Positions 1 to 8,483 of a stretch of 32,855 bases of DNA are shown piece by piece. The stretch comes from Bacillota bacterium (GTDB lineage Bacteria; Bacillota_I; Bacilli_A; ML615J-28; CAG-698). The notes below the pieces were generated by a model. It had not been told where the DNA came from. It saw nothing but the letters and a program-made list of their open reading frames with translations, and did not search any database. The stretch lies in contig JAEYQM010000067.1 of NCBI GenBank assembly GCA_023410025.1, positions 1 to 32,855 on the forward strand, written 5' to 3'. Every line of letters begins with the position of its first letter. Positions within the stretch are counted from its first letter, which is position 1. The translations under genes and the position numbers were made by a program.

Positions 1-75
1 TTATTTAGTTATAAAACATTAAATATGACATTATTTTTATATTAAAAAAAATAAAATATTATTTGAGGTGTTACT

Positions 76-2163
76 ATGACTAATATTATTAATATTATAA
101 TTCTACTATTTAGTATATTTTTTATTAAAGATCCATGTTTACAACTTTGTGTGGTAGGTCCAACTTTTTATTATTTATCAAATAATAAGAAAATATTTTA
201 TATATTAGTATTGATAACATCTGTATTAATTCAAATTATTTTATATAAATATATGAATTATTATTTAATAACTATTACATTAGTAAGTTTAATTAATGTA
301 ATAGTAAAAAATAAATATTTTAAAAGTTTATGCTTTATATCAATTTTTTTAATAATTTTACTATATATTTTAAAAAGTATTGAAAATTTTGAAAATCAAT
401 TTAATTATATTATTTTCTTATCAGCATATTCTTTAGTAGTATTTATATGCTTAAAATTTGAATATAAAATTATAATAGAATTAATATTTGCTATATTTGT
501 GTTATTAAATAGCTTTGAAATTAACATATTTAAAATTAATTATACTATTTTGTTTTTTATTTACTATATTTATTATTTTTCATTTCAAGATAAAAAATAT
601 AGTAAGATAATAATTTTATTATTTTTAATATTATATAACTATTTTGTGACTGAAATTAATCAAATTAATTACTTATTATTCTTAGGACTGCTTAGTTTCT
701 TTCCTTTCTTTAGTTCATATATTATTTCAATTATATCAATCTTTGTTGGTTATTTATTCTTAAAGTTTGATGATCAATATTTTATTTCCTATATACTTTC
801 ATTTTATATAATATTAGTATCATATTTTATAAATGATAAAACAAAGTCAATAAAAACTGTTAGTAGTAAAATAGATTACAGTGAAGGTGTATCTAATAAG
901 ATAATTTCTATTTCTCAAGTTATTAACAATATAGAGGATGAATTTTGTGATGATTCTAATTATATTAGTAAGGTTAATCAAATAATATATAACACATATG
1001 AAAGTATATGCATTAATTGTAACTTCTGTAAAGAATGCTCTTATTATATTAATAAAAGTATTTATACACATTTAAGGAAATCTATTGAGGAAGAAACATT
1101 AAAAGAAAATAGGTGTCTAAATCAAGATAATTTAAATAAAAAAATATATAAGTTAAAAAGTTCATATTCACTTAATTTAACTAATAAAAAGGATTATAAA
1201 TTGCTTAATAATTTAAATAATTTATCGTCTATTTTAAACCAGGTTGCAATAGAAATAGTTAAATCGGATTCAATTAATCTTGTTTCACTTAACGATCTCA
1301 AGGAAAATTTAGAGTTTAATAAAATAGAAGTAACTTATATAAATATGGATATGATTGAAGAAAATAATTTCCAGATTTCTATATGTTTAAAAAATTGTTT
1401 GTTTAATACATTAAGTAGTCATATTGAAAAAAATAATATAAAATATAATAATCTTGAGATTAAACCAATTCTTATTAGTGAAGATAACAATAGATTAAAT
1501 GTTAAAATAGTACCAAAAAGCAAACTAAATATAAATTTTGGTTATGGATTATTGTCATCAAATATATCAAATATTTGTGGAGATAATTATCTTGCAAAAG
1601 TATATAATGATACAAAATTTGCAGCAATAATATGTGATGGTATGGGAAAAGGTTTTAATGCTTATTCTAGTAGTAGTAAAATAATAAAAGTTGTAGACTC
1701 ATTAGTTGAAAAAAACTTAGACGTGGAAATAACATTGAATCTTATAAATATAATTTATAACACAATAACAGTTAATGAGGTATTTTCATCACTTGATTTT
1801 TTAGAAATAAATAGATTAAATGGTGAAGGAATATTCTACAAATTAGGAGCTGCATCTTCAATACTTATGAATGAAAATGGAGATATAAACTATATAGACA
1901 ACAATAATCTACCAGTTGGAGCTAATAATATTATTACACCAATAAGAGTGAATCTAAAAAGTGGCGATTTAATTTTAATGGCAAGTGACGGTATATATGA
2001 CACTCTTATAGATAAAGATGAAATAAAACTATTAATTAAGTCCATGTTTAATGAAGATCCACAAAAAATTGTATATACTATTATTAATAGCGTAAGAAAA
2101 AAATATAAAGATATAAAAGACGATATAAGTATTATAGTAATGAAGATTAGTGAAAACAATTAA
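76..2163 (+). CDS. spoIIE: SpoIIE-like membrane PP2C serine phosphatase
   Basis: The 695-residue protein has the three-part layout of the sporulation phosphatase SpoIIE. Residues about 1-250 are a run of hydrophobic membrane segments. A cytoplasmic middle region follows, with a four-Cys cluster (C312, C315, C318, C321) at the place where SpoIIE has a conserved Cys motif. The C-terminal PP2C domain (about 490-695) keeps the metal-binding acidic motifs CDGMGKG (D521), ASDGIYD (D638) and DD682-683. SpoIIE dephosphorylates the anti-anti-sigma factor SpoIIAA and so activates sigma F in the forespore. It is shorter than the Bacillus protein (about 827 aa, from memory). The start has a GAGGTG ribosome site at 65-70. 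No spoIIA or other spore gene is in the window, so a role outside sporulation is possible. Fold assignment is firm, pathway is inferred. Confidence 0.85.
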   Translation: MTNIINIIILLFSIFFIKDPCLQLCVVGPTFYYLSNNKKIFYILVLITSVLIQIILYKYMNYYLITITLVSLINVIVKNKYFKSLCFISIFLIILLYILKSIENFENQFNYIIFLSAYSLVVFICLKFEYKIIIELIFAIFVLLNSFEINIFKINYTILFFIYYIYYFSFQDKKYSKIIILLFLILYNYFVTEINQINYLLFLGLLSFFPFFSSYIISIISIFVGYLFLKFDDQYFISYILSFYIILVSYFINDKTKSIKTVSSKIDYSEGVSNKIISISQVINNIEDEFCDDSNYISKVNQIIYNTYESICINCNFCKECSYYINKSIYTHLRKSIEEETLKENRCLNQDNLNKKIYKLKSSYSLNLTNKKDYKLLNNLNNLSSILNQVAIEIVKSDSINLVSLNDLKENLEFNKIEVTYINMDMIEENNFQISICLKNCLFNTLSSHIEKNNIKYNNLEIKPILISEDNNRLNVKIVPKSKLNINFGYGLLSSNISNICGDNYLAKVYNDTKFAAIICDGMGKGFNAYSSSSKIIKVVDSLVEKNLDVEITLNLINIIYNTITVNEVFSSLDFLEINRLNGEGIFYKLGAASSILMNENGDINYIDNNNLPVGANNIITPIRVNLKSGDLILMASDGIYDTLIDKDEIKLLIKSMFNEDPQKIVYTIINSVRKKYKDIKDDISIIVMKISENN

Positions 2164-2198
2164 AAAAAGTGTTTTATAGTATTAAATTGCTTTTTTTG
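2162..2198 (+). terminator. Weak terminator-like hairpin after spoIIE
   Basis: AAAAAAAG at 2162-2169 can pair with CTTTTTTT at 2190-2197. The stem has only one GC pair and a 20-nt loop, so termination here is doubtful. Confidence 0.25.
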
Positions 2199-2210
2199 TG
2201 CAAGTTTTTA

Positions 2211-2219
2211 TGGTATACT
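2211..2219 (+). promoter_or_regulatory. Extended -10 promoter of the PucR-type regulator
   Basis: TGG followed by TATACT (2214-2219) is a good extended -10 element 20 bases before the start codon. The upstream T-tract gives no clear -35 hexamer. Confidence 0.45.
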
Positions 2220-2238
2220 TTATAAAGAGGAAACTAAT

Positions 2239-2913
2239 ATGGAAATAAAAAACATAGAAAAATACATACCTAAATCAAATGAAATAATAGGGGTTTTATT
2301 AAATGAGTTGTCAACAATATCTAGTAATGACTATTCAGTTATTATAGTTCAATTGGGTAGTGTTGAGAATGTAGATAAAGATAAAGTTATTTATTTATTT
2401 TCTGAAATTATTAATATAATTAAAATTATTGAGCATCAAGATTTATTATTTTTCTGTTACTCTAATGATTATAATATAGAATTTTCTAAACTAATTAACT
2501 CTATAAATTATGACTTAAATATGAATTTAAAAATTTACTTATCTAGGAAGAATTTGTTTATTAGTTCATTAAATGAAAGTTTTTTTTGGGCTATAATATT
2601 ATATTTGTTTGACTCTGAAAGTGATAATTATTTCGATATAAGTAAGATTATTTTAAAAGTGGTAAATATTAATGCAAGATTTTTAGTTGATATAAAAACA
2701 GTAGTTCTTAAAGATTTTTTAAAAGATCAATTTAATACAAAGATAGCTTTAGAAATGTTTGAGAACAATCTTAATGTTACTAAAACTTCAAAACAATTAT
2801 ATATGCATAGAAACACATTAAATTATAAACTTGATTATATTTATAATATAACGAATTTAAATTTGCAAGTTTTTAATGATGCAATAGCAATGTATATTCT
2901 AATAAATATTTAA
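2239..2913 (+). CDS. PucR/CdaR-type helix-turn-helix regulator
   Basis: A 224-residue protein whose last ~55 residues match the PucR-type C-terminal helix-turn-helix domain: an acidic helix, then NVTKTSKQLYMHRNTLNYKL, the typical RNTLxYRL recognition segment. The N-terminal ~165 residues resemble no domain I can name and probably carry the sensory part. Family members (PucR, CdaR, some sugar-diacid regulators) usually activate or control neighbouring transport or catabolic genes. It lies directly upstream of the MsmX-type ATPase, whose promoter contains a perfect palindrome, so control of that gene or self-control is a reasonable inference. The start has an AAAGAGG ribosome site at 2224-2230 and its own extended -10 promoter. 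The inducing ligand cannot be read from the sequence. Confidence 0.72.
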   Translation: MEIKNIEKYIPKSNEIIGVLLNELSTISSNDYSVIIVQLGSVENVDKDKVIYLFSEIINIIKIIEHQDLLFFCYSNDYNIEFSKLINSINYDLNMNLKIYLSRKNLFISSLNESFFWAIILYLFDSESDNYFDISKIILKVVNINARFLVDIKTVVLKDFLKDQFNTKIALEMFENNLNVTKTSKQLYMHRNTLNYKLDYIYNITNLNLQVFNDAIAMYILINI

Positions 2914-2921
2914 TTATTGTG

Positions 2922-2935
2922 CAATGTGCACATTG
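2922..2935 (+). promoter_or_regulatory. Perfect 14-bp palindrome, candidate operator
   Basis: CAATGTGCACATTG equals its own reverse complement. Its last three bases overlap the -35 element of the msmX promoter, and it lies just after a DNA-binding regulator gene. Binding by that regulator is inferred. Confidence 0.5.
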
Positions 2936-2961
2936 ATATGATATTATAATTATAGTATAAT
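2933..2961 (+). promoter_or_regulatory. Sigma-A-type promoter of msmX
   Basis: TTGATA (2933-2938), a 17-bp spacer and a perfect TATAAT (2956-2961). The start codon follows 33 bases later, behind an AGGAGG site at 2983-2988. Confidence 0.75.
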
Positions 2962-2994
2962 AAGATAAAAGTAAGTAGTATTAGGAGGTAAATA

Positions 2995-4116
2995 ATGTCT
3001 ACAGTTACATTGAAAAATATAAATAAAGTTTATGATGGGAATGTACATGCTGTAAAAGACTTTAATCTTCATATTAAAGATAAAGAATTTATAGTATTCG
3101 TTGGTCCATCTGGTTGTGGTAAAACAACTACACTAAGAATGGTTGCAGGTCTAGAAGATATTACATCTGGTGAATTAAGAATTGATGATTTAGTTGTAAA
3201 TGATGTTGCACCTAAAGATAGAGATATCGCCATGGTATTCCAAAGCTATGCACTATACCCACATATGACAGTATATGATAACATGGCTTTTGGTTTAAAA
3301 TTACGTAAATTTTCACGTGATGAAATTGACAGAAGAGTTAATAATGCAGCTGAAATTTTAGGGTTAAAGCCGTTCTTACATAGACGTCCAAAAGCATTAT
3401 CAGGGGGACAACGTCAACGTGTTGCCTTAGGTAGAGCTATCGTTCGTGATGCTAAGGTATTCTTAATGGATGAACCATTATCAAACCTAGATGCTAAACT
3501 ACGTGTACAAACTAGAACAGAAATCATAAAGATTACTGAAAAATTAGGTATTACAACAATCTATGTAACACATGACCAAACTGAAGCTATGACAATGGCA
3601 TCTAGAATTGTTGTTATGAAAGATGGTTTAGTACAACAAATTGGTAGTCCAAAAGAAATTTATGATTTCCCTAACAATAAATTCGTTGGTGGATTTATTG
3701 GAACGCCACCAATGAACTTCATTGAAGGAAAAGTTTTAGAAGATGGATTCTTTGAATGTGGAGATCACAAAGTTGGAATTACTAGAATTAAGGTTCCTAC
3801 TCCAAAGTTTAACATGTTAAAAGAACAAAAATACATCGATAAGAATATTGTTTTAGGTATCAGACCAGAAGATATTCACGATGAAAACATTGTTTTAGAT
3901 ACATATAAAGATGCAATATTAAATTTAAAAATTGATGTTGCTGAATTATTAGGTGCTGAAACATTATTATATTCTGCTGTAAATACTCAACCAATTGTTG
4001 CAAGAGTTAATGCGAGAGTTGACGTACATATGGGAGATACTATACAATTAGCATTCGATATGAACAAATGTCATTTCTTTGATATGGAAACAGAAATGAG
4101 AATTAAAAAGAACTAA
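2995..4116 (+). CDS. msmX: MsmX/UgpC-type sugar ABC transporter ATPase
   Basis: A 373-residue ATPase of the MalK/UgpC/MsmX group, which energizes carbohydrate importers and can serve several of them. It has Walker A GPSGCGKTT (about 38-46), a Q-loop in VFQSYALYP, the signature LSGGQRQRVALGRA, Walker B VFLMDEPLSNLD and the switch His in VTHDQTEAMT. IGTPPMNF then marks the start of the regulatory OB-fold tail (about 240-373) typical of this group. It stands alone, with no permease or binding protein beside it, which fits a shared ATPase. It has its own promoter and terminator, and a palindrome at the promoter suggests local regulation. The symbol follows the Bacillus naming; ugpC or malK would be equivalent automatic names. 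Confidence 0.9.
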   Translation: MSTVTLKNINKVYDGNVHAVKDFNLHIKDKEFIVFVGPSGCGKTTTLRMVAGLEDITSGELRIDDLVVNDVAPKDRDIAMVFQSYALYPHMTVYDNMAFGLKLRKFSRDEIDRRVNNAAEILGLKPFLHRRPKALSGGQRQRVALGRAIVRDAKVFLMDEPLSNLDAKLRVQTRTEIIKITEKLGITTIYVTHDQTEAMTMASRIVVMKDGLVQQIGSPKEIYDFPNNKFVGGFIGTPPMNFIEGKVLEDGFFECGDHKVGITRIKVPTPKFNMLKEQKYIDKNIVLGIRPEDIHDENIVLDTYKDAILNLKIDVAELLGAETLLYSAVNTQPIVARVNARVDVHMGDTIQLAFDMNKCHFFDMETEMRIKKN

Positions 4117-4124
4117 TTAAATAT

Positions 4125-4150
4125 ACCGCCCATGAAGGCGGTTTCTTTTA
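4125..4150 (+). terminator. Intrinsic terminator after msmX
   Basis: ACCGCC (4125-4130) pairs with GGCGGT (4137-4142) around a CATGAA loop, followed by a T-rich tract. Confidence 0.9.
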
Positions 4151-4160
4151 TCTAAAACTA

Positions 4161-4189
4161 TATACATTTTAGTTAAAATATGTTATAAT
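4161..4189 (+). promoter_or_regulatory. Promoter of the pgk-tpiA operon
   Basis: A TGT-TATAAT extended -10 (TG at 4181, hexamer 4184-4189), with a weak TATACA 17 bp upstream. Confidence 0.6.
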
Positions 4190-4218
4190 ATGTATATAAT
4201 TATTAAGGAGGCATTTCT

Positions 4219-5409
4219 ATGAAAAAAACAATTAGAGATTTAAATTTAAACGGTAAGACCGTATTAATCAGAGTAGACTTTAACGTTCCAATTAAAAATG
4301 GTGTTATTACTAACGATAATAGAATAGTTCAAGCTTTACCAACAATTAACTATGCTATTGATAACAATGCTAAGGTAGTGCTTTTTTCACACTTAGGAAG
4401 AGTTGAAGCAGCAGAAGATAAAGCTAAGAACTCTTTAGCACCAGTTGCTAAGAGATTAGAAGAAGTATTAGGAAGAAAAGTAATTTTCATTGATGAAACT
4501 CGTGGAGAAAAACTTGAAAATGCTGTTAAAAATTTAAAAGAAAAAGAAGTATTAATGTTTGAAAATACAAGATTTGAAGACATTGAAGGAAAAAAAGAAT
4601 CTAAGAATAATGCAGAATTAGGTGCATATTGGGCATCTTTAGGAGATGTTTTTGTAAATGACGCATTTGGTACAGCTCACAGAGCTCACGCATCAAACGT
4701 TGGTATTTCTAAAAACATATCTGAAACTGCTGCTGGTTTCCTAATGGAAAAAGAAATTAAATTTATTGGGGAAGCTGTTGACAATCCAGTAAGACCATTT
4801 GTTGCAATTTTAGGCGGAGCAAAAGTTAGCGACAAGATTTCTGTAATTGAAAACTTATTAAATAAAGCTGATAAAATCTTTATTTGTGGTGCTATGGCAT
4901 ACACATTCTACAAAGCTGCTGGAATTAGTGTTGGAAAGAGTAGATTTGAAGAAGAATTTGTTGATTTTGCTAAGGGATTACTTGAAAAAGCACAAGGTAA
5001 AATTATATTACCAGTTGACAATGTAACTGCAAGTGAGTTTAGCAATGATGCTACTCCATATATTACTGAGGATCAAAATATTCCAGCTGATCAAATGGGA
5101 TTAGATATCGGTCCAAAGTCAATTGAAATATTTAAGAAAGAATTAGTAGGCGCTAAAACAGTTGTTTGGAATGGTCCTGCTGGTGTATTTGAATTTGAAA
5201 AATTTGCTAATGGTACAAAAGCAATTTGCCAAATGGTTGCAGATTTAAAAGATGCAACAACTGTTGTTGGCGGTGGTGATTCTGCTGCTGCAGCTATCCA
5301 AATGGGATTTGAGGAAAAATTTACTCATATTTCTACTGGTGGTGGTGCTTCATTAGAATATTTAGAAGGAAAGGACTTACCAGGAGTTTCTTCCATTAAT
5401 GAGAAATAA
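4219..5409 (+). CDS. pgk: Phosphoglycerate kinase
   Basis: A 396-residue cytoplasmic enzyme of normal family length. It catalyses 1,3-bisphosphoglycerate + ADP to 3-phosphoglycerate + ATP, the first ATP-yielding step of glycolysis. It shows the N-terminal substrate-binding motifs RVDFNVPI and FSHLGR, the basic stretch EVLMFENTRF, the FVNDAFGTAHRAHAS segment, and the C-terminal nucleotide-binding motifs WNGPAGVFE, GGGDSAAA and STGGGASLEYLEG. The ribosome site AAGGAGG (4205-4211) fixes the start. It is the first gene of a three-gene operon with an HPr-like gene and tpiA. gapA, gpm and eno are not adjacent, unlike in the classic Bacillus glycolytic operon. Confidence 0.97.
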   Translation: MKKTIRDLNLNGKTVLIRVDFNVPIKNGVITNDNRIVQALPTINYAIDNNAKVVLFSHLGRVEAAEDKAKNSLAPVAKRLEEVLGRKVIFIDETRGEKLENAVKNLKEKEVLMFENTRFEDIEGKKESKNNAELGAYWASLGDVFVNDAFGTAHRAHASNVGISKNISETAAGFLMEKEIKFIGEAVDNPVRPFVAILGGAKVSDKISVIENLLNKADKIFICGAMAYTFYKAAGISVGKSRFEEEFVDFAKGLLEKAQGKIILPVDNVTASEFSNDATPYITEDQNIPADQMGLDIGPKSIEIFKKELVGAKTVVWNGPAGVFEFEKFANGTKAICQMVADLKDATTVVGGGDSAAAAIQMGFEEKFTHISTGGGASLEYLEGKDLPGVSSINEK

Positions 5410-5433
5410 TATTAAATATTAGGAGGAAAATTA

Positions 5434-5688
5434 ATGAATAAAGTAGTAAGTTTAGTTGTGGAAAACACATCTGGAATTGATGCCTTATTAGCACAAAAAG
5501 TTGTTAAAGTTGCATCTGAATTTGAATCTGATATAATTTTGAGATACTTAAATAAAGAAGTTGATTTAAAATCTATTTTAGGAATTATGTCATTAGCTGT
5601 TCTTGAAGGAGCAGAAATTGAAATAATTGCTAAAGGAAATGATGCTGAAGAAACAATTGAAACAATTAAGAAAATGTTGATTAAATAG
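5434..5688 (+). CDS. HPr-family protein with Asp at the catalytic His position
   Basis: An 84-residue protein aligning over its whole length with HPr, the phosphocarrier of the sugar phosphotransferase system. The site-1 motif TGIHARPA of HPr reads SGIDALLA here, so His15 is replaced by D16, Arg17 by L18 and Pro18 by L19. The second site is intact: KSILGIMSL carries S47, equivalent to Ser46, the target of HPr kinase, with its hydrophobic patch. This is the logic of Crh, the Bacillus paralogue that cannot carry PTS phosphate but acts with CcpA once phosphorylated on Ser46, although Crh has Gln and keeps the Arg. It sits between pgk and tpiA with an AGGAGG site and short gaps, so it is co-expressed with glycolysis. 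A regulatory role is inferred. Confidence 0.85.
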   Translation: MNKVVSLVVENTSGIDALLAQKVVKVASEFESDIILRYLNKEVDLKSILGIMSLAVLEGAEIEIIAKGNDAEETIETIKKMLIK

Positions 5689-5698
5689 GAGAAAATAA

Positions 5699-6463
5699 AT
5701 GAGAAAACCAATAATTGCTGCAAATTGGAAAATGTTTAAAACAAGAGATGAAGCATTACAATTTATCTTTAATGTTTCTGATAGAGTTCCAAGTCATGAT
5801 CGTATTGACAACGTAATTTGCGCACCTGCATACGTACTTAGATGTTTAGTTAAAAGACAAGGTAACGATATTAAAATCGGTGCACAAAATATGCATTTTG
5901 AAGAAAATGGTGCATTTACTGGTGAAATATCTGCATCAATGTTAACTAGCATTGGGGTAAGTTATGTAATAATTGGACATAGCGAAAGAAGAGCAATGTT
6001 TAATGAAACTGATGAAACAGTTAATAAAAAACTTAAATCAGCATTTAAACATAATTTAGTTCCAATTTTATGCGTTGGAGAAAGTTTAGAAGATAGAGAA
6101 AGTGGAAATACTTTTAAAGTTATTAATGAACAACTAGAAAAAGCATTTGATGGAATCAGTTTAGATGATGTTGCTAGTGTAGTAATTGCATATGAACCAA
6201 TCTGGGCAATCGGAACAGGTAGAACAGCTACAGCTGAAATAGCTGAAGAAACATGTGCATTCATTAGAAAGAGATTTGGTGAATTATATGATGAATTCAC
6301 TGCAAACACAATAAGAATTCAATACGGAGGATCAGTTAAACCTGGCAATATTAAAGACTTCGTAGCACAACCAAATATTGATGGAGCATTAATTGGTGGG
6401 GCAAGCTTAGACGCAGAAGATTTCTTAAAAATGGCCGTTATAGTTGCTGATTCTACATTATAA
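5699..6463 (+). CDS. tpiA: Triose-phosphate isomerase
   Basis: A 254-residue TIM-barrel enzyme interconverting dihydroxyacetone phosphate and glyceraldehyde 3-phosphate in glycolysis. All catalytic residues are present: K11 in AANWKMF, H94 in IIGHSERR and E166 in AYEPIWAIGTG. The loop 6 segment and the phosphate-binding GGSVKPGN and IGGASL motifs follow. Length is normal. It is the last gene of the pgk operon, 10 bases after the HPr-like gene, and is followed by a clear terminator. Confidence 0.97.
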   Translation: MRKPIIAANWKMFKTRDEALQFIFNVSDRVPSHDRIDNVICAPAYVLRCLVKRQGNDIKIGAQNMHFEENGAFTGEISASMLTSIGVSYVIIGHSERRAMFNETDETVNKKLKSAFKHNLVPILCVGESLEDRESGNTFKVINEQLEKAFDGISLDDVASVVIAYEPIWAIGTGRTATAEIAEETCAFIRKRFGELYDEFTANTIRIQYGGSVKPGNIKDFVAQPNIDGALIGGASLDAEDFLKMAVIVADSTL

Positions 6464-6469
6464 AAAATT

Positions 6470-6494
6470 AAATCACCTCTATGGTGATTTTTTT
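6470..6494 (+). terminator. Intrinsic terminator after tpiA
   Basis: AAATCACC (6470-6477) pairs with GGTGATTT (6483-6490) around a 5-base loop and runs into a T-tract. The next ribosome site starts only a few bases later, so the following natA-like gene depends on readthrough or on a promoter inside tpiA. Confidence 0.85.
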
Positions 6495-6508
6495 AAAAAG
6501 GTGAGGTT

Positions 6509-7291
6509 ATGAGAATAATAGAGGTTAATAATATTAAAAAAACATTTCAGATTTCCGCAAAGCAAAGAAAAATAAACAGAACAAACGATAAGTTTAAAGT
6601 CGCAATTTCTGATATTTCTTTCTATGTGGAAAAAGGTGAAATATATGGATTGTTAGGATCAAATGGAGCTGGTAAAACTACAACTCTTAGATGTTTAGCA
6701 ACGTTAATAAAACCCGATCATGGAACTATTTTTATTGATGGAGTAAGTACTGATAATGATTTAGAAATTAGAAAAAAGATTTGTTTTCTAACAAACGAAT
6801 TAAAACTTGAAGATCAATTTACACCATCATATTTGTTTACTTATTTTTCAAGATTTCATAATATTCAAGAAGATAAAATAGAAGAAAGAAAAAAAGATCT
6901 TTTTGATAGATTTGGAATAACAAAGTTTGCTGAAACTAAAATTGGTGATTTATCCACAGGCATGAAACAAAAAGTTTCAATAGCGGTATCTCTAGTTCAC
7001 GACCCAGAAATAATTGTTTTTGATGAACCAACCAATGGATTAGATGTTATTACTGCAAAAGTAGTTACTGATTATTTGTTAGAGTTAAAAAAACTTGGGA
7101 AAACTATAATAATATCAACTCATATAATGAGTCTTGTAGAAAAGTTGTGTGATAGAGTAGGAATCATAGTTAACGGAAAAATAAAAGTATCTGATAAAAC
7201 AGAAAATGTTAGAAAAATGAGCCCTAACAATGATTTAGAAGATGTATTCTTTAAATTCTATAATCAAGAAATGGGGGAAAACTATGAATAA
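6509..7291 (+). CDS. NatA-like ABC exporter ATPase
   Basis: A 260-residue ABC ATPase of the drug/Na+ exporter (NatA/CcmA-like) group. It has Walker A GSNGAGKTTT, signature LSTGMKQKVSIA, Walker B IIVFDEPTNGLD and the switch His in ISTHIM. An insertion of charged residues (about 13-30, with AKQRKINRTNDKFK) precedes the first strand, as in NatA-type proteins. It overlaps the start of the permease gene by 8 bases, so the two are translationally coupled and form one exporter. Sodium export is the function of the Bacillus NatAB pair; the real substrate here cannot be read from the sequence. The AAAGGTGAGG ribosome site is strong, but no promoter fits between the tpiA terminator and the start. Confidence 0.82.
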   Translation: MRIIEVNNIKKTFQISAKQRKINRTNDKFKVAISDISFYVEKGEIYGLLGSNGAGKTTTLRCLATLIKPDHGTIFIDGVSTDNDLEIRKKICFLTNELKLEDQFTPSYLFTYFSRFHNIQEDKIEERKKDLFDRFGITKFAETKIGDLSTGMKQKVSIAVSLVHDPEIIVFDEPTNGLDVITAKVVTDYLLELKKLGKTIIISTHIMSLVEKLCDRVGIIVNGKIKVSDKTENVRKMSPNNDLEDVFFKFYNQEMGENYE

Positions 7292-8453
7292 TATTTTAAT
7301 GATAATTAAAAAAGAATTAGACAAAATTTTTAAATTTCCTAGAGTCTTTTTTTCAACAATTATACTACCTGGATTAATTATATTTTTAATTTATTCATTT
7401 ATGGGAACTCAAATGAGTAAAGAGATATATAAAGAATATAAGTATCAAGTGTATGTAATAAATCAAACAGAAGAATTTAATCTAATGTTGTCTTCATACT
7501 CCGACTATATTACAGTCATCGATAAAGATGATAGATTTGATGTAGAAACATTAAAGGAAAAACTTATTACTAATGAAATAGATTTAGTTGTAATTTTCTC
7601 AGATAATTTCACTGTAAATCTTTTTACAGATGATGCAAATATTGAAGTGCTTGCGAATAAAGGTAGTAGCAATTCTATTAATGCATTAAACATTATTAGT
7701 ACAATACTAGAGGAATATAAAGATTTAGAACTTAAAAAACATAATATAATTACTGATGTTTTTAAATTTACAATAGATGATAAATACACAGATGAAAAGA
7801 AAAATGGCGGTGAAATTATCGCAATGTTACTTCCAATGTTAATAATTACTTTTGTTTTTGCTGGAACGCTTTCGATAGGTGCTGATGCAATAGCAGGAGA
7901 AAAAGAACGTGGTACTTTAGCAACATTACTAATGGCACCTATTAAACGTAATGACATTATTTTAGGTAAGATTATATCAACTGCATTAATTTCAATAATG
8001 ACTGCTACTTCATCTATAGTTGGTGTATTACTTGCTTTACCATTTGCAAAAGACTTATTTCAAGTTAGTGGAAGTATTGCATATGGAATAGCTGATTATA
8101 TACAATTATTCCTGGTAGTAATAGTTTTAGGAATTATGTCATCAGCATTAATACTTGTTGCATCAACATTTGCAAGAACCACAAAAGAAGCAACATCATA
8201 TGCTATGCCAATTTATTTAATTGCTATACTAATACCAACATTCTCAATGTTTAGTACTGATAGTGCTAGTAGCATCATTCCATATTGTATTCCAATCTAT
8301 AACCTTTCCCAAACTTTAAAAGATATTTTTGCTTTTAATGCTAATATAACTAATTTTTTAATTGCTTTATTTTCAAGTTTAGCATATATAATTTTATTAA
8401 TTTTATTACTTTTAAAAATGTTTAAAAGCGAAAAAGTATTATTTAGTAAATAA
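7284..8453 (+). CDS. NatB-like ABC-2 permease
   Basis: A 389-residue ABC-2 membrane protein, partner of the preceding ATPase. A first membrane helix (about 18-40) is followed by a large extracytoplasmic region (about 45-180), then five or six helices (about 185-385). EKERGTLATLLMAPIKRNDIILGKI lies after the second helix and is the usual cytoplasmic coupling segment of NatB and related exporters. The frame is open upstream to 7242, but the start at 7284 is preferred: it has the GGGGGA site just before it and begins with the expected amphipathic MNNILMIIKKELDKI. Substrate unknown; Na+ or drug export is only suggested by family. Confidence 0.8.
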   Translation: MNNILMIIKKELDKIFKFPRVFFSTIILPGLIIFLIYSFMGTQMSKEIYKEYKYQVYVINQTEEFNLMLSSYSDYITVIDKDDRFDVETLKEKLITNEIDLVVIFSDNFTVNLFTDDANIEVLANKGSSNSINALNIISTILEEYKDLELKKHNIITDVFKFTIDDKYTDEKKNGGEIIAMLLPMLIITFVFAGTLSIGADAIAGEKERGTLATLLMAPIKRNDIILGKIISTALISIMTATSSIVGVLLALPFAKDLFQVSGSIAYGIADYIQLFLVVIVLGIMSSALILVASTFARTTKEATSYAMPIYLIAILIPTFSMFSTDSASSIIPYCIPIYNLSQTLKDIFAFNANITNFLIALFSSLAYIILLILLLLKMFKSEKVLFSK

Positions 8454-8483
8454 AAGATGAATAAAATTCTAACTATTTCATAA

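Noticed and set aside
847..1071. Antisense open frames such as this one opposite spoIIE, and others opposite pgk, nifJ and tpiA.
   Set aside because: They lack ribosome sites, lie opposite well-supported genes and reflect the AT-rich codon pattern of the sense strand.
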